Positions 1-7,540 of a DNA stretch of 21,187 nt are shown piece after piece. The notes beneath the pieces were generated by a model. The model did not search any database and was not told the DNA's origin. It was given only the letters and a program-made list of their open reading frames with translations. The stretch's first letter is position 1; every line of letters starts with the position of its first letter. Both the position numbers and the translations under genes were made by a program. Source of the DNA: CAMCQY01 sp044370415 (GTDB lineage Bacteria; Planctomycetota; Planctomycetia; Pirellulales; UBA1268); the NCBI GenBank assembly GCA_044370415.1, contig JBILVO010000059.1:1-21187 (forward strand). The letters are read 5' to 3'.

Positions 1-2136
1 CCGTCGGAAGACACCGCTGCCCTGGTAGCGGCTGCCGGCATCGACCCACCCGATCGCCACCCGGTAGGCCTGCGGATCACCGACGCCGATCTGCTCCAGG
101 AGCGCGTGCCCCTCCGGCACCAGGAACAGGCAGCCGCGGGCGAGCCCCCGCACGCTCGCCGGCCGCGGCCGCGTCGGCGAATCGATCAGGCAGGCGAGCC
201 CGTCGCCGCAGGCGAAGAGCCCGTCGTCGAGCGTGACCGTGATCGCGACGCCGGCGCCGCCGGCCACGGCCGCCCCCTCGGCCAGCAGGAACCGCCCCGG
301 CGTGACCACGCGGCCGCCGGACCATGTCAGGTCGATCCGTCCCCCTTCGCCGCCGCCCGCTCCGCCGACCTCTCCCGCCGCCCCGCCTCCGGCCTCGAGG
401 AACAGGGCGGCCCCTTCCACCCGGCTGTCGATCATCCGCACCTCCTGCCGGTCGCCGGACGACCGGTCGGAACGCACGCAGACGATCGCCGCCGCAGGCT
501 CGTCGGGCATGGTGAACGTGACCTGCTCGCACGACAGCGTGGCCGTCCGCTGCAGGCCGATCAGCGCGGTCCGTCGGCCGGCGGCCAGGAAGGCGGGCCG
601 CACCGTAAGGTCCCGCAGCTCCAGCGTTCCCGACACGACCGTGCAGCAGCGGCCGGCCACGTCCTCGGAGGTCGACTCGGCCAGGCGCAGCACCGGCTGC
701 AGGCCGGACGCGGCGCGGATCGTGATCCGCCTGCCTTCGACGGTGAACGGTCCGCCGTCCCGCGGCTCGAGGCAGCCGATCTCCACCACGTCGTCGTCCG
801 CCGCCTGCCGCACGGCCTCGGCGATGGTGCCAAACTCCTCGTCCGACGTCGGCACGTCGACGACCCGCCACACGCGAGGCTCGGCCATCGCCCCGGCGTC
901 ATTCCCGGCCGCCGCGTCCTCGGTCCTCGCCGCCGTGGTCTCGTCCGCCGTCGCCAGGGCCTGCGGCTGCCCGCTCGCGCCCGGAGCGAGGCGACCGGCC
1001 CCGGCTGGCTGCCGGCCCGTCCTGCCCGCCCGCGACCACAGGCCGCCGACGACCAGCGTTAGGCCCACGAGCGGGATCAGCCAGGGGAGGTGCCGTGCGA
1101 GGCTGGGCCGCTCCGGATCGGCGGCCATCGCGGCCGCCGGCCGGGGCGACGCCACCTCGATGCCCAACTCGTCGGCCACTGCGAGCAGGTCCGCGACGAC
1201 GTCGGCCGGCCGCTGATACCGATCGGCCGGATCCTTCTCCATCAGCCGCGTCAGGATGGCGGCGAACCGTCGGGGCACGTCGGGCCGCAGCGTCTCGATC
1301 GCAGGTGGCGGATCCTGTTGATGCGCCAGCAGCTTCTGCACCATCGTGCCCTCGGCGAAGGGGGCCCTGCCGACGAGCATGAAGAAGATCGTGCAGCCGA
1401 GGGAGTAGAGGTCGCTCCGCACGTCGGCCGACCTGGGGTCCCGGGCCTGTTCGGGCGAGATGTAGTCGAAGGTGCCCAGCGTCATGCCGCTGACGGTGAG
1501 GTCCTGGTCGCTGGCGACCTGGTGCAGCCGTGCCAGCCCCATGTCGACGACGCGGGCTCTGCCGGCCGGCGTGATGATGATGTTCGACGGCTTGATGTCG
1601 CGATGGACCACGTTGCGCCGCGAGGCGTGCTCCAGCGCCTCGGCGACCTGGATCGTGACGTCGATCGTGCGGGCGATCCCGAACGGCCCCTCCTGCTGCA
1701 CCACGTCCCGGAGGTTCGTGCCTTCGATGAACTCGAAGACGATGTAGTGCCAGCCGTCGTCGGACCCGACCGCATGCACGCGGCCGATGTTCTCGTGGTC
1801 GAGCCGCGCCGCCGACTGGGCCTCGTTGCGAAACCTCCGCAGCATCTCCTCGTCGCCGGACTGCTGCCGCGACAGCACCTTGACGGCCACGACACGGTCG
1901 AGGGTGGTGTCGAGGGCCCGGAACACGGCTCCCATGCCGCCGCCGCCGACGAACTTGTCGAGCCGGTACGGCCCGAGCCAATGCCCCTCGAGCGACCTTC
2001 CGATCTCCGTGACCGAGGTCTGGCGGCCGGCATCGGGCGACCGCCCCGAGATCACGGTGGCGTCGGGCACGACGAGACCACCCCCGCGCGACCCGGGCTC
2101 GGCGGACTTCGGAACACTCTCGGAACTGCCATCCAT
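1..2136 (-). CDS. Membrane-anchored Hanks-type serine/threonine protein kinase (C-terminus outside window)
   Basis: Phosphorylates Ser/Thr on protein targets; probably a membrane-spanning sensor kinase. Translation from ATG at 2136 gives 712 codons without a stop, so the C-terminus is missing at the window edge. The kinase domain shows a glycine-rich loop (VGGGGMGAVF, about residues 64-73), the VAVK lysine (K86), HRDIKPSN (H178, D180), DMG in place of DFG (D198), and SPEQ in place of APE. A single hydrophobic segment lies at about residues 350-368, followed by about 340 visible residues predicted outside the cytoplasm. That part starts like a pectate-lyase or beta-helix fold (FGTIAEAVRQA, then repeated short strands) and carries Gly-rich loops. 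A good -35-like TTGACC (2168-2173, minus) has only a weak -10 17 bp downstream and would give an almost leaderless mRNA. The kinase call is firm; the beta-helix ectodomain is inference. Confidence 0.93.
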   Translation of the reverse strand, partial: MDGSSESVPKSAEPGSRGGGLVVPDATVISGRSPDAGRQTSVTEIGRSLEGHWLGPYRLDKFVGGGGMGAVFRALDTTLDRVVAVKVLSRQQSGDEEMLRRFRNEAQSAARLDHENIGRVHAVGSDDGWHYIVFEFIEGTNLRDVVQQEGPFGIARTIDVTIQVAEALEHASRRNVVHRDIKPSNIIITPAGRARVVDMGLARLHQVASDQDLTVSGMTLGTFDYISPEQARDPRSADVRSDLYSLGCTIFFMLVGRAPFAEGTMVQKLLAHQQDPPPAIETLRPDVPRRFAAILTRLMEKDPADRYQRPADVVADLLAVADELGIEVASPRPAAAMAADPERPSLARHLPWLIPLVGLTLVVGGLWSRAGRTGRQPAGAGRLAPGASGQPQALATADETTAARTEDAAAGNDAGAMAEPRVWRVVDVPTSDEEFGTIAEAVRQAADDDVVEIGCLEPRDGGPFTVEGRRITIRAASGLQPVLRLAESTSEDVAGRCCTVVSGTLELRDLTVRPAFLAAGRRTALIGLQRTATLSCEQVTFTMPDEPAAAIVCVRSDRSSGDRQEVRMIDSRVEGAALFLEAGGGAAGEVGGAGGGEGGRIDLTWSGGRVVTPGRFLLAEGAAVAGGAGVAITVTLDDGLFACGDGLACLIDSPTRPRPASVRGLARGCLFLVPEGHALLEQIGVGDPQAYRVAIGWVDAGSRYQGSGVFRR

Positions 2137-2405
2137 GCCGCCGACCCTAACAGCCGTTCGCGCCGCCGGTCAATTCAATCCCGGGTTTTCCGTCCGCCCC
2201 GCGAGCCACGGGGTATCGGGGCATGGTGCGCGGCCCCCGGTTGCGTGCATGCAACAGCAGCCGACGGCCATGACACGTGGCTCATGGATGCCGGCCCGAA
2301 CGGCGACCGCCGTGGCGATGGTGTCGCCGCACCGGTCGATTCGTCTGGAGGGACCCCCGCCCCACGCGCTCCCCCCGCACCCGATTCACCCGCACCGCCA
2401 CGCTG
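2137..2405. other. Divergent intergenic region between kinase and sulfotransferase remnant
   Basis: 269 bases with no convincing gene. It should hold the promoters of the kinase (leftward) and of the sulfotransferase remnant (rightward). The only clear structure is a short palindrome, GTTGC-GTGCAT-GCAAC, at 2240-2255, of operator-like size. No riboswitch or RNA gene was recognised. Confidence 0.5.
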
Positions 2406-3080
2406 ATGGTCGTCAACACCATGCATCGATTCATCTTCGTCCGCGTCCCGAAGGCAGCGCGCGCGAGCCTTGCTGCAACGCTGGCCTGCCTGAGCGGAAA
2501 CCACACCGAATGGCTCGCGAGGACGAAACACGAAACCCTGGCTGCCTTTCTGGCCGCCACGCCGGATCCCATCACACCCCGCGATCACGAACTGGGGCTC
2601 GATCCGCGATCGTATTCCTGTTGCGCCTTCGTGCGCAATCAATGGGATCGGTTGTCCTCCCTCTACCGCTACTTCGTCGAGCAGAGGCCGCGGCCCGAAA
2701 TCGATGGCGTAGATTCCTTCAAGCATTTCCTCCAGCTCGCGCGCGATCGCACTCCTTGGGTGGCAGGGCTCCACTCCATGCGGTAACAGATCGATTTCCT
2801 GTCGCAGCCCGACGGCTCGCTCGCGGTCGCCTTCCTCGAGTATTTCAAGCACCTGACGGAAGACACGCTGAGGCCGGGCACCTGCATCGGATCACCGCTT
2901 CGTCTACGCCACATCAACCGCTCGTCGAATTCTGACACTGATTACCGTCGCTCCTATGATCCGGAAATGATCGCTGTCGTGGAGATGCTGTTTGCCGACG
3001 ACATTCGTCACTTCGGCTACAGCTTTGAGACGGCAGCGCCATCCCATCGGATCAGCGGCCCTCTGCGCTCGCTGCGGTGA
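2406..3080 (+). pseudogene. Sulfotransferase (Sulfotransfer_2-like) interrupted by an in-frame TAA
   Basis: The frame from ATG 2406 (alternative ATG 2421) reads as a PAPS-dependent glycan sulfotransferase: FIFVRVPKAARAS corresponds to the 5'-phosphosulfate loop (usual form PKTGGTS or PKAGST), and FVRNQWDRLSSLYRYF to the 3'-phosphate site (usual form VRNPxxR). Codon 127 (2784-2786) is TAA. The same frame continues for 97 codons with convincing family sequence: QIDFLSQPDG, LRHINRSSN, and the typical C-terminal MLFADDIRHFGYSFE, then TGA at 3078-3080. No frameshift is needed. The context MR-stop-QIDFL suggests CAA (Gln) became TAA. The Gly-to-Arg change in the PAPS loop and Pro-to-Gln in the second motif also suggest decay. 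It could be a recent pseudogene, a sequencing error, or (less likely) a readthrough gene. It begins a glycan-modification cluster. Confidence 0.8.
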
Positions 3081-3160
3081 CGCGTCGAGTCGACAAGGGC
3101 GTCCGCATGAGACGGGCACACGCCCCGCTGTGGTGATCGTGCGTCGCCGGAGCGCGGAAC

Positions 3161-3166
3161 TATACT
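3161..3166 (+). promoter_or_regulatory. Putative -10 box (TATACT) for the acyltransferase
   Basis: TATACT lies 41 bases before the chosen ATG at 3208 in a GC-rich intergenic stretch and is followed by CGG. No good -35 element is visible at 16-18 bp upstream. The same TATnCTCG pattern occurs before three other genes in this window. Confidence 0.35.
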
Positions 3167-3207
3167 CGGCCATCACTCGGCCCCCGACCATTCGACGAAG
3201 CGTGCCC

Positions 3208-4317
3208 ATGCGGCAGCCACCACGGAATCCGCGATTTCCAGCCCTCGACGCCTGGCGCGGCGTGGCATGCCTGATGGTCGTGATCCACCACACCACATCG
3301 CTGGCGTGGTACGCCGGCCCCGGCGAAGGTTCTACGATCGGCGCCCTGCTGCTTGCCGCCACTCGCTACGGCCACTTCGGAGTGCCGCTTTTCTTCGTGA
3401 TCAGCGGCTACTGCGTCACGGCCACTGCGGACCTGCGATCCCGTGAGGGGGAGCCGACGAGGCTGTATTTCCAACGCCGTCTGCGGCGCATCTTTCCACC
3501 GTACTGGTGCGCGGTCGCATTGCAGGTACTCCTTGTCATCACGATCGACGCATACCTCGCGCCGGGCCTCCTCTCCACGGCGCGGCCCCGCATCAGCCGG
3601 CCGGATGAGTTGACCTTCTCGCAATGGCTCGGCAACCTCACGCTCACTGAATCCTGGCGCTTTCATGCCGCGCCGACGCTCGGGGACGCACACCGCAGGT
3701 ATTTTCTCGGCCAGTCCTGGACGCTGTGCTACGAAGAGCAGTTCTATGTCGTTCTTGGGATCATGCTCGCATGCTGCGGTACCCGCGGAATCTTCGTGGG
3801 CGCTTCCCTGCTTTCGGTCGCCTGCATCGGACTTCGCCACTTTGCGCCGCAGTCCGCGGCCGCCTTGAACGGATTCTTCATCGACATACGCTGGCTGATG
3901 TTCGCAGCCGGGATCGCCGTCTATCACGCGCGCAATTATGCCTCGCCAGCGGTGGCCGCAGGTCTGGTCGTCGTGCTGCTGACCGGCATCCTGTATGCCG
4001 TGGCATGCGGCGAGCAACACCTCTTCTTCGCTGGTGGTTTCGCGCTGCTCCTCGCTGTGGCGTCCGTCTTGCCACCGTTGCAATGGCCTCGACTTGCCGC
4101 ACCACTTCGCTGGTGCGGCACCGTCTGCTACAGCCTCTACCTGGTGCACGTACCTATCGTGCGGGGCCTGAGCCATGCTGTGTTCGATGCCGGCTGGACG
4201 TCCGCCGACGCGACCGTATTCATCGTCTGTCCGTTGGCCGTGGGCGCGGCGATCGCCGCTGCGTGGCCGTTCCACGTCCTCATCGAACGACGATTCATGA
4301 ACCGCGTTCGCCGCTGA
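3208..4317 (+). CDS. Acyltransferase family 3 integral membrane protein (OafA/YrhL-like O-acyltransferase)
   Basis: Predicted to transfer acyl (often acetyl) groups onto extracytoplasmic or lipid-linked glycans; 369 residues, the usual size for the membrane core of the family. Start chosen at ATG 3208 because the family hallmark begins just after it: FPALDAWRGVACLMVVIHH contains the first transmembrane helix and its His. Further hallmarks are a GHFGVPLFFVISGY segment, the RRLRRIFPPYW motif, and SWTLCYEEQFYVVLG (the SWSLxxExxFY motif). About ten hydrophobic helices follow one another to the C-terminus, which ends in a basic tail (ERRFMNRVRR). The frame stays open further upstream, but that part overlaps the sulfotransferase remnant and encodes nothing family-like. 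It lies in a glycan cluster and ends convergently with the GT2 gene 88 bases away. Substrate unknown. Confidence 0.9.
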   Translation: MRQPPRNPRFPALDAWRGVACLMVVIHHTTSLAWYAGPGEGSTIGALLLAATRYGHFGVPLFFVISGYCVTATADLRSREGEPTRLYFQRRLRRIFPPYWCAVALQVLLVITIDAYLAPGLLSTARPRISRPDELTFSQWLGNLTLTESWRFHAAPTLGDAHRRYFLGQSWTLCYEEQFYVVLGIMLACCGTRGIFVGASLLSVACIGLRHFAPQSAAALNGFFIDIRWLMFAAGIAVYHARNYASPAVAAGLVVVLLTGILYAVACGEQHLFFAGGFALLLAVASVLPPLQWPRLAAPLRWCGTVCYSLYLVHVPIVRGLSHAVFDAGWTSADATVFIVCPLAVGAAIAAAWPFHVLIERRFMNRVRR

Positions 4318-4404
4318 AGGCGATCACGTCCGTTCCCCAGCAGCTGCAACACGATCGCGCCGGAGCTTCCCCGCCGCCGGTGGAGGAGCGAGTGGCCCCG
4401 ACCG

Positions 4405-5196
4405 TCAGCGGATGAAGAGATGATGCGTCGCCGGCTGGGAGCGATCCCACCCGCCGTCGGTGGACGTGTCGGCGAGTTCGCTGGGCGCGGGCAACCGCAC
4501 GACGACCCCGCTGAATCCCGCCCGCCAGCCGTGCCACCCTTTCGCCACTTCGGCCGCGGAGTAGATGCGCTCCGACGTGTATTTTCTTCTCAGATGCCCC
4601 TCGCTGAGGGCGATGTAGTGCCGCAGCACGAAGTTCACCGGGGAGACCCGGCATCCGGCGAAGCATGCCGCATGCCCCCCGGAACTGCTCAGGTCGATAT
4701 CCGTCGCCTTCCGCCATGCCCGCACCAGCCGCTGTGGATGCGGCTCGAAAAAGAAGTATTTGCGCATTTCCGCGACGTAATCGGTCCCCTCGTAGTTCTC
4801 GCCCGAGCTTGTGGGCACGAACACGAATTCATCGAAATTGACCGCGGAATACCCCTGGGCGTCGACCATGCGCAGCCCATCCACGAGTCGCTCGCCACGG
4901 ACAGGCGGCTCCGGGATCTCGTCGGCGTCGAGGTGCATGAACCAGTCGGCCTCGAGCTGGCGGGAGATCTCCTCCTTGCGCTTCAGCAGCCCCACCCAGT
5001 CGTACACCCCGTCGTACGGGAAGGTTTCGATGTGCACGAGGCCGCATCCGGCGAAGCGGCCGGCTTCCGCCCTCGTGCCATCGGTCGATTCGTTGTCGAT
5101 CACCACGAACTCGACCCCCTGCTCTGCGAGGTGTCGACAGCACCGGCCGATGTAGCGGCCCTCATTGCGGGCCGCGATGATCGCGATGACTTTCAT
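4405..5196 (-). CDS. Glycosyltransferase family 2 (GT-A fold)
   Basis: Probable inverting glycosyltransferase acting in the cytoplasm on a surface glycan. Starts at ATG 5196; 263 residues. The N-terminus MKVIAIIAARNEGRYIGRCC, then FVVIDNESTDGT, is the nucleotide-sugar binding start of GT2 enzymes, and HLDADE (about residues 92-97) supplies the metal-binding DxD. The middle region (VNFDEFVFVPTS, KYFFFEPHPQRLVRAW) resembles the Glyco_tranf_2_4-type branch. No transmembrane segment, so soluble or peripheral. Its start is 7 bases after the stop of the GT-B gene on the same strand, so the two form an operon, with this gene second. The sugar donor and acceptor cannot be told from sequence. Confidence 0.9.
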   Translation of the reverse strand: MKVIAIIAARNEGRYIGRCCRHLAEQGVEFVVIDNESTDGTRAEAGRFAGCGLVHIETFPYDGVYDWVGLLKRKEEISRQLEADWFMHLDADEIPEPPVRGERLVDGLRMVDAQGYSAVNFDEFVFVPTSSGENYEGTDYVAEMRKYFFFEPHPQRLVRAWRKATDIDLSSSGGHAACFAGCRVSPVNFVLRHYIALSEGHLRRKYTSERIYSAAEVAKGWHGWRAGFSGVVVRLPAPSELADTSTDGGWDRSQPATHHLFIR

Positions 5197-5203
5197 GGAT
5201 GGT

Positions 5204-6232
5204 TCACGCCTTCCCAGCCCCGCACAAGCGTTCGATCACATCGGCTCCCATGGCGACCCGCCCGCCCTTCTCAGCGCCCGTGGCCCTCACGAGGAACTCC
5301 CGCACCCGTGCACGCGAGACATCCGCCGCTTGGGCTTCGACCACCGCCAGCACATCGGCGGCGTTCATGCCCCTGGCCACGACCCCCGCGTCGGCGTACA
5401 ACTCGCCCCGCTCCACCGGCAGCACCGCGACGGGAGCGCCCGCAGCGATCGCCTCGAGCACCACCGTCGAACCGGTCGTGACAACCAGCGAACAGCGATC
5501 GATCTGGGCGGCGATCGGTTCGTGATGGTCGACCAGCGGCATGCCCGTCGCCCGAACCGCATCCCGATGCTCGGGATGAGGCCGGACGAGAATCTCGCGA
5601 CGGGTCACGTCAGCGAGTGTTCGCAACACGGCGGTGAGTTCCTCCGTGCATGTGCGCTGGCCGGCGAAGAGGATGGGACGGCGATCGTCCGCGAAAGCGG
5701 GCCGCGGCACGGTGACGATTGCATCCAGTTTCGCAAGGCCCGCGACGTGCACACGCTCCGCGACCCGACTCGGCGCGAGCTGCCGAAACGTCTGGCCGAA
5801 GACGAGAAGGTGGTCGAAGCAGAAGTTGCTCCAGTAGCCTTCCCAGTTCTGCACGAAGCCGTGCTGGCACCCGATGAAGACGGGCCGCCTGCCATCCCCC
5901 GACCAGGCCACCGCCAGTTCGGGTTCGGGACCGGCGTGGCACGCCGTCATCAGCACGGCATCCGGCCCGATGGATCTCAGCGGCTCGAGCGCCTGGGCGA
6001 CCACGCTCCCCCAGGTCCCTGGCGCCGCCCCCCACAGCGACTCCCGCAGCGGGAACACGCCTGCCGGTCGACACCAGTTCGCCGCGTCCTCGAGTCCTGC
6101 ACTGTCAGGATCGGCACAGTGGGGGAACAACAGCGATCGCACCTCGTGCCCGCGTCCCTCCAGCTCCCGCAACACCGGCGACCAGTTCGCCAACGACCGC
6201 GTGTTGATGGCTGTGAAGACGATCGATGCCAT
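5204..6232 (-). CDS. GT-B fold glycosyltransferase-like protein (capsule / CDP-glycerol transferase-like)
   Basis: 342 residues from ATG 6232, where MASIVFTAINTRSLANW forms a Rossmann-like first strand; an open extension upstream is not family-like. The C-terminal half carries the features of GT-B or epimerase-like transferases: ILVRPHPEHRDAV (the RPHP motif common in capsule and glycerophosphate transferases), then VVTTGSTVVLEAIAAGAPVA followed by VLPVERG, the donor-binding helix and loop. FIGCQHGFVQNW resembles the QHG motif of the same group. First gene of a two-gene operon with the downstream GT2 (7-base gap). Likely acts in the cytoplasm on a surface polysaccharide. The exact family and donor are uncertain; a UDP-GlcNAc 2-epimerase-like fold is the main alternative. 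Confidence 0.8.
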   Translation of the reverse strand: MASIVFTAINTRSLANWSPVLRELEGRGHEVRSLLFPHCADPDSAGLEDAANWCRPAGVFPLRESLWGAAPGTWGSVVAQALEPLRSIGPDAVLMTACHAGPEPELAVAWSGDGRRPVFIGCQHGFVQNWEGYWSNFCFDHLLVFGQTFRQLAPSRVAERVHVAGLAKLDAIVTVPRPAFADDRRPILFAGQRTCTEELTAVLRTLADVTRREILVRPHPEHRDAVRATGMPLVDHHEPIAAQIDRCSLVVTTGSTVVLEAIAAGAPVAVLPVERGELYADAGVVARGMNAADVLAVVEAQAADVSRARVREFLVRATGAEKGGRVAMGADVIERLCGAGKA

Positions 6233-6333
6233 GCATGCCACGCTCCGGATCGTCGCCAGATCCGTCCCGGGTGGCGGGCGGCCAGCTGAGATGCGGACAC
6301 GACGGCCCAACGCCGACGTCCGCTGGTTCGTCG

Positions 6334-6339
6334 AGTATA
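6334..6339 (-). promoter_or_regulatory. Putative -10 box (TATACT) for the GT-B/GT2 operon
   Basis: On the minus strand this reads TATACTCGA, about 100 bases before the start at 6232, in the divergent region shared with the pyruvyl transferase gene. No clear -35 element at standard spacing. Confidence 0.35.
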
Positions 6340-6407
6340 CCTTGGCCGTCGGCCGGAGGCGGACGGCTGTACCGGTGGCGAACACGCAGTGTCACCTTAC
6401 GCCACGG

Positions 6408-6437
6408 TTGCCGCTTCGCCGCCGTCCTTCGTATTCT
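6408..6437 (+). promoter_or_regulatory. Putative promoter of the pyruvyl transferase gene
   Basis: TTGCCG (6408-6413), an 18-base spacer, then TATTCT (6432-6437) followed by CGA. Transcription would start near 6444, upstream of both candidate start codons (6456 and 6510). It is arranged back to back with the leftward TATACT box at 6334-6339. Confidence 0.4.
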
Positions 6438-6509
6438 CGACGTGCGACGCGGAGCATGGCCGCGACCGCCGGACACGGCGGGCCGCCCCGTCTCCGGCAG
6501 AGGATTCCG

Positions 6510-7493
6510 GTGAAAGTGCTGCTGGCCAACGACACGGGACGGGTGCCGCATCTGGGATGCAAGGCGGTGTCGAACGCACATGCCCGGCTGCTCGGCCGCT
6601 ACGGCCACGAAGTCGCGCATCGCCGCTTCCTCGAGCCGACGCCCGCGACCGAAGTGAACACCGACGACGCGCAGGTGCGCCTGCTCGAGGCGGACGAGCA
6701 CCTGACGGCCTGCATCGACGACGTCGATGCCGTGATCGTCAACGGCGAGGGCACGCTCCACCACGGCGCCGGCAGGCACCTCCTGGCCCTGCTCGCCCTG
6801 GCCCAGCGGCGCCACAAGGCGACGCTCCTCGTCAACGCCGTCTTCCAGGACACGACGGGATTCGACGAGACGCTGCAAAACCTCGACGACTTCACGGTTC
6901 GCGACGCCTGGTCGCTGCACCACGCGACGGCGCGAGGCTTCGCCGCCCGCATGGTTCCCGACTCGTATTTCGCTGCCGGTTTTTCTGGACAACCGTTCCC
7001 ACTGGCGGGGGACGTCGTCACGGATTGGCATTGGCAGCGGGGCGACGTCGGTGCCGCCCTCGAGCGCTACGCACAGGACCGCTCAACCGCATTCCTGCCC
7101 TTCGTCACGCCATCGGCCGACGCCCTGTGGCCCGGTGTGCCGGGCAACTTGGCGACGGCACGTGTCGTGCTGACCGGGAGGCATCACGGCGTCTGTGCGG
7201 CGATCCTGGCAGGCAGGCCCTTCGTCGCCATGCCGTCGAACTCCTTCAAGATCGAAGGGCTGCTTCTGGCGCTCGGCCTGACGAATCTCTTGGCGACCGA
7301 CTACGACAGCCTCCTGCGGGCCCGCGACTGGGCGGTCGACCACGAGGAGTTGTTCGCGTCGTTGCTCGACAGGCTGACCGGTGGCGAGCCGCTCACGACG
7401 TTTCGACGGCTCGGCATCTCGGGCGCGAATCGCGAGGATCTCGAGGTGGTGCGGCTCGCTGAAGATCTGCGTCGCCCTGCGGCTGGAGCTTGA
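6510..7493 (+). CDS. Polysaccharide pyruvyl transferase family protein
   Basis: Predicted to attach pyruvate ketals to sugars of an exopolysaccharide, using phosphoenolpyruvate; cytoplasmic. GTG at 6510 is preferred because AGAGG lies 6 bases upstream and the protein then starts VKVLLANDTG, the usual family N-terminus (327 residues). ATG 6456 would add 18 residues of low-complexity sequence. Motifs: HLGCKAVSNAH near the N-terminus, VIVNGEGTLHHG (N78 onward), VPDSYFAA, and the C-terminal VLTGRHHGVCAAILAGRPFV followed by AMPSNSFKIEGLL, which is the family signature around residues 225-250. Divergent from the glycosyltransferase operon, and convergent with the PEP-CTERM gene 47 bases away. Donor and acceptor are inferred from the family; the acceptor glycan is unknown. 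Confidence 0.88.
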   Translation: MKVLLANDTGRVPHLGCKAVSNAHARLLGRYGHEVAHRRFLEPTPATEVNTDDAQVRLLEADEHLTACIDDVDAVIVNGEGTLHHGAGRHLLALLALAQRRHKATLLVNAVFQDTTGFDETLQNLDDFTVRDAWSLHHATARGFAARMVPDSYFAAGFSGQPFPLAGDVVTDWHWQRGDVGAALERYAQDRSTAFLPFVTPSADALWPGVPGNLATARVVLTGRHHGVCAAILAGRPFVAMPSNSFKIEGLLLALGLTNLLATDYDSLLRARDWAVDHEELFASLLDRLTGGEPLTTFRRLGISGANREDLEVVRLAEDLRRPAAGA

Positions 7494-7540
7494 CAGATGC
7501 CGCCGGGCCCGGTCGTCTCGAAGGCCGTCAGTCCCGAAGA

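Noticed and set aside
2784..2789. Programmed readthrough of TAA-CAG in the sulfotransferase
   Set aside because: The CAG context loosely resembles known readthrough sites, but TAA is the least leaky stop and conserved PAPS-site residues are also changed, so decay is the simpler explanation.
1090..2935. Long plus-strand open frames over the kinase gene
   Set aside because: Low-complexity Arg/Pro/Ser translations; the minus-strand frame from 2136 gives an unmistakable kinase.
4318..4404. Terminator between the convergent acyltransferase and GT2 genes
   Set aside because: Only imperfect GC-rich pairing around 4368-4392 with mismatches and no T-tract; not strong enough to call.
4420..6289. Plus-strand frames over the two glycosyltransferase genes
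   Set aside because: No family similarity; the opposite-strand frames carry DxD and RPHP motifs and form a tight operon.
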